From Flavobacterium sp. 140616W15 (GTDB lineage: Bacteria; Bacteroidota; Bacteroidia; Flavobacteriales; Flavobacteriaceae): DNA of 64,000 nt. The stretch spans positions 1,550,001 through 1,614,000 of the forward strand of contig NZ_CP033068.1 of the NCBI RefSeq assembly GCF_003668995.1. The letters run 5' to 3'. Under the pieces are notes generated by a model. The model did no database searches. It was not told the DNA's origin and saw only the letters and a list, made by a program, of their open reading frames with translations. The position numbers were made by a program, and so were the translations under genes. How positions within the stretch are numbered: the first letter of the stretch is position 1; every line of letters begins with the position of its first letter. Of this stretch, positions 55,401 to 63,908 are shown piece after piece.

Positions 55401-56738
55401 ATGAAAAGAAAAATAATACTACTAATCACAGGATGTATTCTTACTGTTGTTGCATTGACTTGCATTCAAGGTTATTTCATTTGTAATACCTACGAGCTGA
55501 AGAAAAAAGAGGTTAAGGATGTGATAAGAAAGCAATTGTTAGCGTTTGAAGATGATCCCGAATTTATAGCAATTGAAGATGCCTGCATGGAGAAATCGAG
55601 AGATTTTGTAAAAGCACATAAAGGCAATAAAAATTCTAAGCAGGATTATTTTGATTATATCAAGAAAAATAGAGATTCTCTTTCGGTTGCGCTTTCATCT
55701 ATTATGGATAAAAAAGTAAATTTTAAACATAAAATAGGATATTCTATATATATAACTGCAATATTTGACAATGAAGGAACAAAAAAAGACACTGTTTATT
55801 TAGGGAAACAATTAGTATTAAGTAATAATATAAAAAGTCGAGATGAGTTTTCTCTTGCCACGGGAATATGGAAAACAAAAATCAGTCCTAGCAGTAAGGA
55901 AGATCGGGATACCTATGATATCGAAATACAGTCAGGACGTAATTACAGTTTTGAGAGCCTGCAGAAAATAATTTTACAAGAAATGATAGGATTATTGGTG
56001 TTTTCCGTTCTACTAATAACATTTGTCATAATCTTATTTTATTTATCTATTAGAAATTTAATTACTCAGAAAAAGATAGCCGATATTAAAACGGATTTTA
56101 TAAATAATATTACTCATGAATTCAATACACCACTTGCAGCAATGGATATAGCAGTAAAGACGTTTGAATTGGAATCTATTACTGAAGAGCAGCATAAAAA
56201 CACTATTGCGATTATAAAAAGGCAAAATCAACGTTTACAATCTATATTCAGCCAGGTTGCAAGAGTTTCACTTAGTTCACAAGAAATGGTTATTAATAAT
56301 AATATAGTAAGCAGCAAGGAAATTGAGGAAATAATAGCTGATTTTAGATTATCGTACCCTAATATTACAATTAGCTATTCTGTTGAAACGGCAGTACAAA
56401 TACCTATAAATCAATTTCATCTGAATACGATATTAATAAATTTATTAGATAATGCAATCAAATACGGTGCAAATGAAATCACAGTAACTTGCAATCAATC
56501 AGAAGCTTTCGCGATGCTGTCAATAGAAGACAATGGTAGAGGAATTCCTCAAAGTGAACAAAAAAATATTTTTGAAAAGTTCTATCGAATAGAAAAAGAT
56601 AATATTCACAATACAAAAGGACTTGGTCTAGGGTTATTTTATGTAAAGCAAATTGTAGAAAGCTATAAAGGGACTATAACTGTAAAAAGTGTAGAAAATA
56701 AAGGGACATCATTATTAATTTCAATCCCATTACAATGA
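55401..56738 (+). CDS. sensor histidine kinase
   Basis: A two-pass membrane kinase of 445 residues. Hydrophobic spans at about 5-25 and 195-218 enclose a periplasmic sensor domain of about 165 residues with no recognisable fold. The phosphoacceptor is His239 in N-I-T-H-E-F-N-T-P. The ATPase domain has N-L-L-D-N-A-I-K-Y (N box), D-N-G-R-G-I (G1) and L-G-L-G-L-F (G2). It overlaps the response regulator gene by four bases. It senses an unknown envelope signal and likely controls the divergent receptor. Confidence 0.93.
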   Translation: MKRKIILLITGCILTVVALTCIQGYFICNTYELKKKEVKDVIRKQLLAFEDDPEFIAIEDACMEKSRDFVKAHKGNKNSKQDYFDYIKKNRDSLSVALSSIMDKKVNFKHKIGYSIYITAIFDNEGTKKDTVYLGKQLVLSNNIKSRDEFSLATGIWKTKISPSSKEDRDTYDIEIQSGRNYSFESLQKIILQEMIGLLVFSVLLITFVIILFYLSIRNLITQKKIADIKTDFINNITHEFNTPLAAMDIAVKTFELESITEEQHKNTIAIIKRQNQRLQSIFSQVARVSLSSQEMVINNNIVSSKEIEEIIADFRLSYPNITISYSVETAVQIPINQFHLNTILINLLDNAIKYGANEITVTCNQSEAFAMLSIEDNGRGIPQSEQKNIFEKFYRIEKDNIHNTKGLGLGLFYVKQIVESYKGTITVKSVENKGTSLLISIPLQ

Positions 56739-57430
56739 TACATATTTTATTAGCCGAAGATGATTTAGATTATGCTTTTATTTTAAAGCAATTTTTAGAA
56801 ATATCTGGTTTTAAGGTTAGTTGGGCTAAAGATGGAATTGAAGCCTATGCCCTGTTTTCTACAATAAAACCAGATATATGCGTGCTTGATGTTATGATGC
56901 CCAATATGGATGGATTTACCTTAGCCGAAAAGATAATTGAATCTCATCCTGAGGTACCAATTGTTTTTCTTACAGCAAAAGGGTTAAAAGAAGATAAAAT
57001 AAGGGGACTCAAGCTTGGTGCAGATGATTATGTAGTGAAACCATTTGAAGTAGATGAACTTATTTTGCGAATTACCAATATTCTGAAACGTATTAATAAA
57101 GCTCCTATAATAAAAGCATCAGTTAAACAAATGGCTATAGGAGATTATATGTTTGATATTGAAAACTTTATGCTAACTCATAAAAAAGCAACTCACCGAA
57201 TTACTGAACGTGAGGCACATTTAATACAGTATTTATATAATAACAGAAACAAACTTTTAAAAAGAGAAGATATATTAAAAGAAATATGGGGTAATGATGA
57301 TTTCTTTTTGGGCAGAAGTATGGATGTATTTATCAGTCGCTTAAGAAAGTATTTTAAAGAAGATACCTCTATTTCTATTTTGAGTATTCGCGGAATTGGT
57401 CTTGAATTTAATGTTAAATCAAATAATTAA
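56735..57430 (+). CDS. OmpR/PhoB-family response regulator
   Basis: A 231-residue DNA-binding regulator. The receiver domain has the acidic pair Asp9-Asp10, phosphoacceptor Asp52 (L-D-V-M-M-P), Thr80 and Lys102 (V-K-P-F). The C-terminal winged helix (about 135-230) has R-E-A-H-L-I-Q-Y-L and R-L-R-K-Y-F. OmpR/PhoB proteins bind direct repeats 11 bases apart, which matches the repeats at 55227 and 55334. It is coupled to the kinase by a four-base overlap. Confidence 0.94.
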   Translation: MIHILLAEDDLDYAFILKQFLEISGFKVSWAKDGIEAYALFSTIKPDICVLDVMMPNMDGFTLAEKIIESHPEVPIVFLTAKGLKEDKIRGLKLGADDYVVKPFEVDELILRITNILKRINKAPIIKASVKQMAIGDYMFDIENFMLTHKKATHRITEREAHLIQYLYNNRNKLLKREDILKEIWGNDDFFLGRSMDVFISRLRKYFKEDTSISILSIRGIGLEFNVKSNN

Positions 57431-57434
57431 TAAA

Positions 57435-57860
57435 ATGATAAAAATAATTTTTGTGTTAGTGTTTATGCTTTGTTCTTTTATAATAAATGCACAATCTAAA
57501 ACAACAAGTAGTAGTTCCTCTTCCTCAATAACTAAAATTGATGGAGTTGAAAGAGAGCACAGTTCAATATCTGTCAATGATTCAGAAACTTTTTATAGTT
57601 TAAGAGCTAAATTTACTTCGGATAAAAAAGACGAAATTATAAAATTATTATCCGATAATATCGATGACGAATACAGAAGTGTTTTGGGTAAAACTTTTAA
57701 ATGGATTAAAGAAGAAAATGGTGAAGTAGCCTTCTCTTTTGTAGTTACTGATAATCAATTAAAAATAAGTATAGAAAAGGATCTGATTTCTAATGGAACC
57801 TTTAATAAATTTAAAAATTTAGGAGAGTCACTTAAAACAGTAATTTCTAATAAAAAATAG
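57435..57860 (+). CDS. secreted 141-residue protein of the two-component operon
   Basis: I recognise no family. A signal peptide of about 18 residues ends N-A-Q-S and is followed by a Ser/Thr run (about 20-29), then a soluble domain with a Lys/Glu-rich C-terminus. There is no lipobox, so it is periplasmic or secreted. The start is ATG 57435, four bases after the regulator stop; the upstream frame overlaps the regulator gene. Its place last in the kinase-regulator operon suggests it is the output or a signal modulator. Confidence 0.75.
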   Translation: MIKIIFVLVFMLCSFIINAQSKTTSSSSSSSITKIDGVEREHSSISVNDSETFYSLRAKFTSDKKDEIIKLLSDNIDDEYRSVLGKTFKWIKEENGEVAFSFVVTDNQLKISIEKDLISNGTFNKFKNLGESLKTVISNKK

Positions 57861-58021
57861 TTTATTTAAAGATTTTATTTATCCAAAATAGCCTCTCTTC
57901 TACCCTTTTATTTTAGATTATTAATTCTTTATGATTAAAAAAATCTACAATTGCTTTTTAAGAAATTTAGGAGCTTTTCTTTGTTTGATTCAGAACAGAA
58001 ACACTAATTTAAGAAAAAAAT

Positions 58022-58029
58022 GTATCTTT
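58022..58029 (+). promoter_or_regulatory. -7 promoter box of the ABC-F gene
   Basis: TATCTTTG fits TAnnTTTG, 122 bases before the ATG, giving an unusually long leader for this window. Confidence 0.7.
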
Positions 58030-58058
58030 GCTACCTCTAAAAAAACGTAACAATTTAT

Positions 58059-58199
58059 GTGAAAAATAATTTCTTTCGGACAATCAAGAAGGTAAGCTAC
58101 AAATGTAGTTTACTCAATTTATTCATCTTACAAGAAAGAAATTATGCTTATTCTACAAAACATCTCATATACACATCCGAACAAGGAATTGTTATTTGA
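58059..58199 (+). CDS. possible leader ORF overlapping the ABC-F start
   Basis: A GTG-initiated frame of 46 codons begins within the leader, runs through the ABC-F start codon in another frame and ends at TGA 58197-58199. It has a basic N-terminus and several Leu/Ile codons. No Shine-Dalgarno sequence is visible, and it may be chance. It is kept only as a candidate for translational attenuation. Confidence 0.25.
   Translation: MKNNFFRTIKKVSYKCSLLNLFILQERNYAYSTKHLIYTSEQGIVI
58092..58113 (+). promoter_or_regulatory. hairpin in the ABC-F leader
   Basis: GTAAGCTAC pairs with GTAGTTTAC around loop AAAT (one G-U pair), 31 bases before the start codon. With the possible leader ORF it could act as an attenuator. 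Confidence 0.5.
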
Positions 58200-59742
58200 C
58201 AACATTAGTTTTACTGTCAATACTAACGAAAAAATAGCCTTAATAGGCAACAATGGTATTGGAAAATCGACTTTACTCAAAATCATTGCTGGTGAATTGC
58301 AACCATCTAATGGACGAGTTAGTTGTAGCTCCGAGCCTTATTATATACCACAAGTATTTGGTCAATATAATCATTTTACCATTGCTCAGGCATTACAAAT
58401 TGAAGATAAACTCAATGCCCTTAAAGAAATACTAAATGGCAATGTAACCGAAACGAATCTTAATGTATTAAATGATGATTGGACAATAGAGGAACGTTGT
58501 AATACTACTTTAAAATATTGGCAATTAACAGACTTGGATTTATCACAAAAGCTAGAAACTTTAAGCGGAGGACAAAAGACAAAGGTTTTTCTTGCCGGTA
58601 TTTCTATTCATCAGCCAGAAATGGTTCTTTTAGACGAACCAAGTAATCATCTTGATAATGCCGCTAGGCAATTATTATATGAATTTATCCAATCTACACC
58701 ATGTGCTTTAATTATTGTAAGTCACGACAGAAAGCTACTAAATATTTTAAGCACTGTTTTTGAACTAAGTAAGCGAGGGATTAGTGTTTATGGTGGCAAT
58801 TATGATTTTTATGCTGAGCAAAAGGAGATAGAACAAAATGCACTTAATCAGGATCTACACAATAAAGAAAAAGCATTGCGTAAAGCCAAAGAAAAAGAAC
58901 GTGAAATTCTGGAACGTCAACAAAAACTTGATGCACGCGGGAAAAAGAAACAGGAAAAAGCTGGTGTAGCCCGAATAATGATAAATACCTTAAGGAATAA
59001 TGCCGAGAATAGCACATCAAAAATAAAAGATATGCACAACGAAAAGATTAATGGTATTTCGCAAGAGTTACAAGAATTACGCTTAGCCTTACCAGATATT
59101 GATAAAATGAAATTTGGTTTTGATAATTCATTATTGCACAAGGGTAAAATACTATTTAATGCTAAAGATATCAATTATTGTTATGATGATGAATTTCTTT
59201 GGAGACAAAACCTAGATATCCAAATCACAAGTGGCGAACGCATTGCATTAAAAGGTGTAAATGGTTCAGGAAAAACTACTTTGATAAAAATTATACTCGG
59301 AAAATTAGAACCCATAGTCGGTGTCGTATCTCGTGCAGAGAATAAATCAGTTTATATCGATCAGGATTATTCTATTATAAACAGCAAGCTTAAAGTGTAC
59401 GATCAGGCACAAGAATTTAATACCACGGCATTACAAGAACATGATATCAAGATGAGGCTCAACCGTTTCTTATTTACCAGAGAAGATTGGGATAAACCTT
59501 GCAATGTACTAAGTGGTGGTGAAAGAATGCGTTTGATGCTTTGTTGCATAACCATAGATAACCAGTCTCCAGATATTATAATTCTAGACGAACCAACTAA
59601 TAATCTCGATATACAAAACATCGAAATATTAACTACAGCAATTAATGAATTTAAAGGAACCCTAATCGTTATTTCACATGACGAATACTTTTTGGAACAG
59701 ATAAATATAGAACGAACCATTCTATTGAAAAATTCATTATAA
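58144..59742 (+). CDS. ABC-F family ATPase, possible antibiotic-resistance type
   Basis: A cytosolic twin-ATPase ribosome-binding protein of 532 residues. Visible are Walker A G-N-N-G-I-G-K-S-T (about 36-44), L-S-G-G-Q and D-E-P-S-N-H-L-D, a Lys/Glu/Arg-rich linker with coiled-coil character (about 225-310), the second Walker A G-V-N-G-S-G-K-T-T, and L-S-G-G-E with D-E-P-T-N-N-L-D. It is not EttA (no arm insert; that gene is at 110). It resembles the Lsa/Vga-like group, but resistance is inference. A long structured leader suggests regulation by attenuation. Confidence 0.88.
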   Translation: MLILQNISYTHPNKELLFDNISFTVNTNEKIALIGNNGIGKSTLLKIIAGELQPSNGRVSCSSEPYYIPQVFGQYNHFTIAQALQIEDKLNALKEILNGNVTETNLNVLNDDWTIEERCNTTLKYWQLTDLDLSQKLETLSGGQKTKVFLAGISIHQPEMVLLDEPSNHLDNAARQLLYEFIQSTPCALIIVSHDRKLLNILSTVFELSKRGISVYGGNYDFYAEQKEIEQNALNQDLHNKEKALRKAKEKEREILERQQKLDARGKKKQEKAGVARIMINTLRNNAENSTSKIKDMHNEKINGISQELQELRLALPDIDKMKFGFDNSLLHKGKILFNAKDINYCYDDEFLWRQNLDIQITSGERIALKGVNGSGKTTLIKIILGKLEPIVGVVSRAENKSVYIDQDYSIINSKLKVYDQAQEFNTTALQEHDIKMRLNRFLFTREDWDKPCNVLSGGERMRLMLCCITIDNQSPDIIILDEPTNNLDIQNIEILTTAINEFKGTLIVISHDEYFLEQINIERTILLKNSL

Positions 59743-59778
59743 GTTATTTGGTTTTGGTAATTTAATTTATATCTATCT

Positions 59779-59814
59779 AAAAATGAATGTATTGTGAAAT
59801 ACATTCATTTTTTT
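59779..59814 (+). terminator. intrinsic terminator after the ABC-F gene
   Basis: A 13-bp perfect stem (AAAAATGAATGTA / TACATTCATTTTT) with an 8-base loop and a T tail. Confidence 0.92.
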
Positions 59815-59820
59815 AGTTAC

Positions 59821-59841
59821 ATACATTGTATAGCTATGTAT
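59821..59841. promoter_or_regulatory. probable PadR operator
   Basis: ATACAT-N9-ATGTAT, an inverted repeat of the ATGT/ACAT type bound by PadR proteins. It lies immediately upstream of the -7 box at 59849-59856, so autorepression is likely. Confidence 0.6.
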
Positions 59842-59848
59842 TTTGCTA

Positions 59849-59856
59849 TATATTTG
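59849..59856 (+). promoter_or_regulatory. -7 promoter box of the PadR operon
   Basis: TATATTTG fits TAnnTTTG, 30 bases before the ATG at 59879. Confidence 0.65.
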
Positions 59857-59878
59857 TCTTAACAAATAAAATTTTATT

Positions 59879-60214
59879 ATGAATGAAACTTTTGTTACAA
59901 ACTGGAAATCGCAGGTAAAAAAAGGGACACTTACTTTTATCATTCTTAATGTACTCAAAGAAAATGAGTATTATGGTTATGAGCTTATAGAACAAATAAA
60001 GCAACATACCGAAATAGAGATTGCTGAAGGGACCTTGTATCCGCTGATGAATAGGTTAAAAACTGAAAATTTGGTTGACTCTAAATGGGTAGAACAAGAA
60101 ACTGGAATTCCTAGAAAATATTATTCTCTAACTCCTACAGGAATAAAAACACTTGTTCATATGAATGAGTATTGGAAAAATTTAGAAAATGCCATTCAAA
60201 AAATAATCAAATGA
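59879..60214 (+). CDS. PadR-family repressor
   Basis: A 111-residue winged-helix repressor. Visible are K-K-G-T-L-T-F-I-I-L-N-V-L (about 12-24), Y-G-Y-E-L-I-E-Q-I (about 31-39), and the wing E-G-T-L-Y-P-L-M-N-R-L (about 51-61), all PadR hallmarks. It overlaps the next gene by four bases. In this arrangement (PadR, HAAS-domain protein, effector) PadR senses an unknown compound and controls the downstream pair. Its own operator is proposed at 59821. Confidence 0.92.
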   Translation: MNETFVTNWKSQVKKGTLTFIILNVLKENEYYGYELIEQIKQHTEIEIAEGTLYPLMNRLKTENLVDSKWVEQETGIPRKYYSLTPTGIKTLVHMNEYWKNLENAIQKIIK

Positions 60215-60807
60215 AAACAAAAGAAATAAAATTTACTCAAGAGGCTTCAAAAAGAGTTTATAACGATTATATGAAGCGTATTTTAAAGGTTACAGATATC
60301 TTATCTAAAGATGACAAACAAGATATTTACATGGAATTTAATAGTCATATATTTGAAGCGCTTCAACATAAAAACGGACTTAATGAAATTGATGTATTAT
60401 TAGATGTCATCGAAAAACTAGGTATTCCAGAAGAAGTTTTAAAACCACTTATTGCTGATAAAAAGCTTGAACAAGCTACTAAGACATTTAATCCAATTCA
60501 TGTTTTCAGAGCTTTGTTATTAAATGTAACCAATGGTTTTTCTTATATCATCTTTTTTATTTTATATCTTTTATTATTTGTTTTTGTGTTCTTAATTTTT
60601 GCAAAAATAAATAATCCTTCTGAAGTTGGATTCTGGTATAAAGAGGGTTCTTCTTTCGTATTAGGAATCAGTAATAAAGCAAACCAAAACGGAATTCCAG
60701 AAATATTAGGCAATGCATTTATTCCAGTTATGTTAGCTTCTATACTACTGTTTTACTTCTTAATTACATTATTATTAAAATTCAAGAAATCAATCAATAC
60801 TAAATAA
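60211..60807 (+). CDS. HAAS-domain (DUF1700-like) membrane protein
   Basis: A 198-residue protein. The N-terminal 80 residues form the HAAS helical sensor domain (Y-N-D-Y-M-K-R-I-L, then E-F-N-S-H-I-F-E-A-L) typically paired with PadR regulators. Two hydrophobic spans follow (about 105-130 and 170-190), so it is a membrane protein. It probably relays or modulates the PadR signal. The start is ATG 60211, overlapping the PadR stop codon by four bases; the frame upstream is shadow. Confidence 0.82.
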   Translation: MKTKEIKFTQEASKRVYNDYMKRILKVTDILSKDDKQDIYMEFNSHIFEALQHKNGLNEIDVLLDVIEKLGIPEEVLKPLIADKKLEQATKTFNPIHVFRALLLNVTNGFSYIIFFILYLLLFVFVFLIFAKINNPSEVGFWYKEGSSFVLGISNKANQNGIPEILGNAFIPVMLASILLFYFLITLLLKFKKSINTK

Positions 60808-60813
60808 ATCACT

Positions 60814-62131
60814 ATGAAAAGAATCCTAATTACCAGTCTGCTTATCGTAAGCATTACAAGTTGTTTCTCGCAAACACTCAATAATCAAAGAATAGATAGT
60901 CTGTTTCAGATTTTAGAAAAAAAGATAAATTCATGGGCAGCATAGCTGTTTCAGAAAATGGAAAATTATTATACACTAAAGCCATAGGTTATGCGGATGT
61001 AGAAAATTTAAAAAAGGCAACTGTTGGGACTAAATACAAAATTGGTTCTATATCTAAAATGTTTACGGCTTCATTGATTTTTAAAGCAATTGAAGAGAAT
61101 AAACTAACATTAGGTCAAACTCTAGATGCTTATTATCCACAAATTGAAAATTCTAAAAAATAACTATTGAGAATTTATTAAATCATAGAAGTGGTATTCA
61201 TAATTTTACTAATGAAGAGAATTTAAGATCTGATGTTTTTATTACAAAACCAAAATCTGAAAAGGAAATGATTGCTATTATTTCTAAATTTAAAAGTGAT
61301 TTTGATCCTAATAGCAAAGCAGAATACAGTAATTCTAATTATGTTCTTTTGAGTTATATTCTTGAAAAAATCTATAAAAAATCATATTCAGTAGTTTTAG
61401 ATTCTAAAATTATAACTCCATTAGGTTTAAAAAACACCTACTTTGGAAATAATACAAAGAATCAAAACGATGAAGCTTATTCGTATCATTTTACCGATAA
61501 ATGGGAAAAAGGAACAGACACAGATCCTTCAATACCGATGGGTGCTGGAGCAATTGTATCAAATCCAACTGATTTGACACTTTTTATAGAAGGGCTTTTT
61601 AATGGTAAAATAGTTTCTGAAAAGTCTTTATCACTAATGAAAACGTTAAACCAAAATTTTGGAATGGGAATGTTCGAAGTACCTTATTTTGATCATAAAG
61701 GATATGGGCATACCGGAGGAATAGATGATTTCAGATCAATTTTAGCTTATTATCCAAACGAAAAACTATCAGTAGCTATTACTTCAAATGGAATGATTTA
61801 CCCAAATAATAATATACTTAAATGTGCTTTGAGTAGTTATTTTAATAAACCATTTGAAATGCCAACTTTTAATTTATTAGAGTTAAAACCAGAAGTTTTA
61901 GATTTATATACTGGGCAATATTCAAGTACAGAGATTCCGATAAAAATTGATATTACTCGAAACGAAAATAAATTATTTGCACAAGCAACTGGCCAACCTG
62001 CATTTCCATTAGATGCTACAGAAACAAATATTTTTAAATTCGACCAAGCAGGAATCGTTCTTGAATTTAATACTAATAAAAAACAAATGGTTTTAAAACA
62101 AGGAGGAAAAGAATTTGTTTTTAGTAAGTAA
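60814..62131 (+). pseudogene. serine hydrolase (class C beta-lactamase fold), broken by two frameshifts
   Basis: A penicillin-binding-protein-like serine hydrolase of about 439 codons if repaired. Adding one A to the run at 60917-60923 and one A to the run at 61155-61160 joins three frames into one. Catalytic features survive across the breaks: S-I-S-K (SxxK), Y-S-N (YxN) and H-T-G-G (KTG box equivalent). The signal peptide (I-T-S-C-F-S-Q) is in the first piece. It is the effector of the PadR operon. Both lesions are single-A losses, as in pheT, so sequencing error is likely. Confidence 0.9.
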
Positions 62132-62444
62132 TAAAAACACTACCCTCCTATTTATTGCAAATAATTAAATACATAAACTATAATAGATTTATACAATAAG
62201 TTCAAGCTTCTTAAGAAATTAAGGAGCTTTCTTATTTTGGATGAAATAGGATTATCGCTAAAGAGACTGCTTAAAAGTATATTATTTATAAAAAGACATC
62301 TCACAAATAATAATAAAATAGTCCTATATTAGCTATAAATAAAGGAGTTTGAATATAAATTAAGCTAGATTTTACTCTTTTTATTTTCAATAGCTGATTT
62401 TGAAATAGATATCAAATTTAAAAAACAATATTAATTTTTAAGAA
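62132..62444. other. intergenic stretch, no gene
   Basis: Contains the terminator at 62204-62233 and otherwise AT-rich sequence. No -7 box fitting TAnnTTTG is seen before the DUF2314 gene. Confidence 0.5.
62204..62233 (+). terminator. terminator after the serine hydrolase gene
   Basis: AAGCTTCTTAA pairs with TTAAGGAGCTT around loop GAAA (one G-U pair), with a T-rich tail. Confidence 0.7.
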
Positions 62445-63248
62445 ATGAAGAATCAAGAAATTTTCTTTGCCAAAGGAGATAGTCCAAAAATGATTGAAGC
62501 TTTTAAAAATGCACAAGAAACGTTTAAATATTTTTGGAGAGAACTATCTTGGGAATACCGCCGAATTGTTCCTGCATTAACCGTAGCATGTGTAAAAGTG
62601 GCATTTTCTCAAGATACTGAAGAAAGTGAACATCCTATTGTAGAACATATGTGGATTAATGATATCACTTTTGATGGAGAACAGATAAAAGGTGTTTTAA
62701 TAAACGCCCCAAACGAGTTAACAAACATCAAGAATGGAGATGAAGTTGTGATTCCTTTAAACCAGATTAGTGATTGGTTATTTGCTATTCAGGGTAGTTC
62801 CAAAAAAGGGCTTTCAAAATTGTTCTCATCGTCTCAACCAAAAGCTTATGGGGGATTTACAATTCAGGCGATACGCTCAGAAATGACAAATCAGGAAAGA
62901 AAGGACCATGATAAAGCCTGGGGATTAGATTTTGGAGATTTCAATGAAGTACTTCTTGTTAACGAACAAAAGGATAAGCCAGAAAATCTTATAGAACATC
63001 CTATGAGTAAAAACATGAAAGAAAAACTTCAGGAGTTCTTAGAGCAAAACCCCAATGAAATTACCTATCAGGATGAAGATGGCTTTTCTTTATTACATAG
63101 AGAAACAATTGCAGGAAACAGGACTTCTGTAGCAGTTTTGTTGGAATCTGGAGTTAATAAAGACATGAAAACAAATCAAGGTAAAACAGCATTAGACATT
63201 GCAAAACAGTTAAAATGGGAACATCTTATCCCTGTACTTAGTAATTAA
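62445..63248 (+). CDS. DUF2314 protein with C-terminal ankyrin repeats
   Basis: A 267-residue cytosolic protein. Residues about 10-165 form the DUF2314 fold (V-K-V-A-F-S, M-W-I-N-D-I-T-F-D-G, I-P-L-N-Q-I-S-D-W-L). The last 65 residues hold two ankyrin repeats (Q-D-E-D-G-F-S-L-L-H-R-E-T and N-Q-G-K-T-A-L-D-I-A). The DUF2314 role is unknown; fusion to ankyrin suggests protein binding. It is 23 bases before the Crp/Fnr gene. Confidence 0.82.
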   Translation: MKNQEIFFAKGDSPKMIEAFKNAQETFKYFWRELSWEYRRIVPALTVACVKVAFSQDTEESEHPIVEHMWINDITFDGEQIKGVLINAPNELTNIKNGDEVVIPLNQISDWLFAIQGSSKKGLSKLFSSSQPKAYGGFTIQAIRSEMTNQERKDHDKAWGLDFGDFNEVLLVNEQKDKPENLIEHPMSKNMKEKLQEFLEQNPNEITYQDEDGFSLLHRETIAGNRTSVAVLLESGVNKDMKTNQGKTALDIAKQLKWEHLIPVLSN

Positions 63249-63271
63249 TCTTTTTTATTAGCAATCTTCAA

Positions 63272-63835
63272 ATGAACAGTAATACCATTTTTGACAAAAT
63301 AGCTGAACTACCAGAAAGCTCCAGAAAAACGTTGGAGGAAAACATTACATTGGTACGTTATCCTAAAGGGCATATTTTATTAAAAGCAGGAAAAATCGAA
63401 TCGAATATCTATTTTATAAAAAGAGGAATTGTTAGAGCCTATGTCAATCAAAACGACAGTGATGTTACTTTTTGGTTTGGAAAGGAAGGAGAAACTATTC
63501 TTTCGATGAGAAGTTATGTCGAAAATCAAAAAGGCTATGAAGATATTGAACTTCTTGAAGACTGTGAGCTCTATGAATTAAAGACTTCCAATTTGCAACG
63601 GTTATTTGAAGAAGATATACATATTGCTAATTGGGGAAGAAAATTTGCAGAAAATGAACTCATAAAAACAGAAGAGCGATTAATTTCGAGACAGTTTAAA
63701 ACAGCATCCGAAAGATATAATGAGCTAATAACCAATAACCCCGATTTAATTAAGAGAGTTCAACTCGGATATATTGCCTCCTATCTTGGAATCACTCAAG
63801 TAAGTTTAAGCCGAATAAGAGCCGAAGTAAAATAA
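63272..63835 (+). CDS. Crp/Fnr-family regulator
   Basis: A 187-residue regulator. The cyclic-nucleotide-binding fold spans about 20-115, with R-Y-P-K-G-H-I-L-L-K-A-G and K-R-G-I-V-R. The C-terminal helix-turn-helix has L-G-Y-I-A-S-Y-L-G-I-T-Q-V-S-L-S-R-I. It lacks Fnr cysteines and the full cAMP pocket, as in the many single-gene Crp-like regulators of Flavobacteriia. It lies just upstream of an SMR efflux gene, which it may control (inference). Confidence 0.9.
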   Translation: MNSNTIFDKIAELPESSRKTLEENITLVRYPKGHILLKAGKIESNIYFIKRGIVRAYVNQNDSDVTFWFGKEGETILSMRSYVENQKGYEDIELLEDCELYELKTSNLQRLFEEDIHIANWGRKFAENELIKTEERLISRQFKTASERYNELITNNPDLIKRVQLGYIASYLGITQVSLSRIRAEVK

Positions 63836-63908
63836 ATTTATTTTTTATCATTTGTTAAATTTTAATTGGATCCACTGAAGGAACTTTGCCTTATTAAAAT
63901 TTAAAAAT

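Larger units (their letters stand above)
57861..58143. other. intergenic region with structured leader of the ABC-F gene
   Basis: Contains a weak hairpin near 57950-57980, the ABC-F promoter box, and a 115-base leader with a 9-bp hairpin and a possible leader ORF. Confidence 0.55.
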
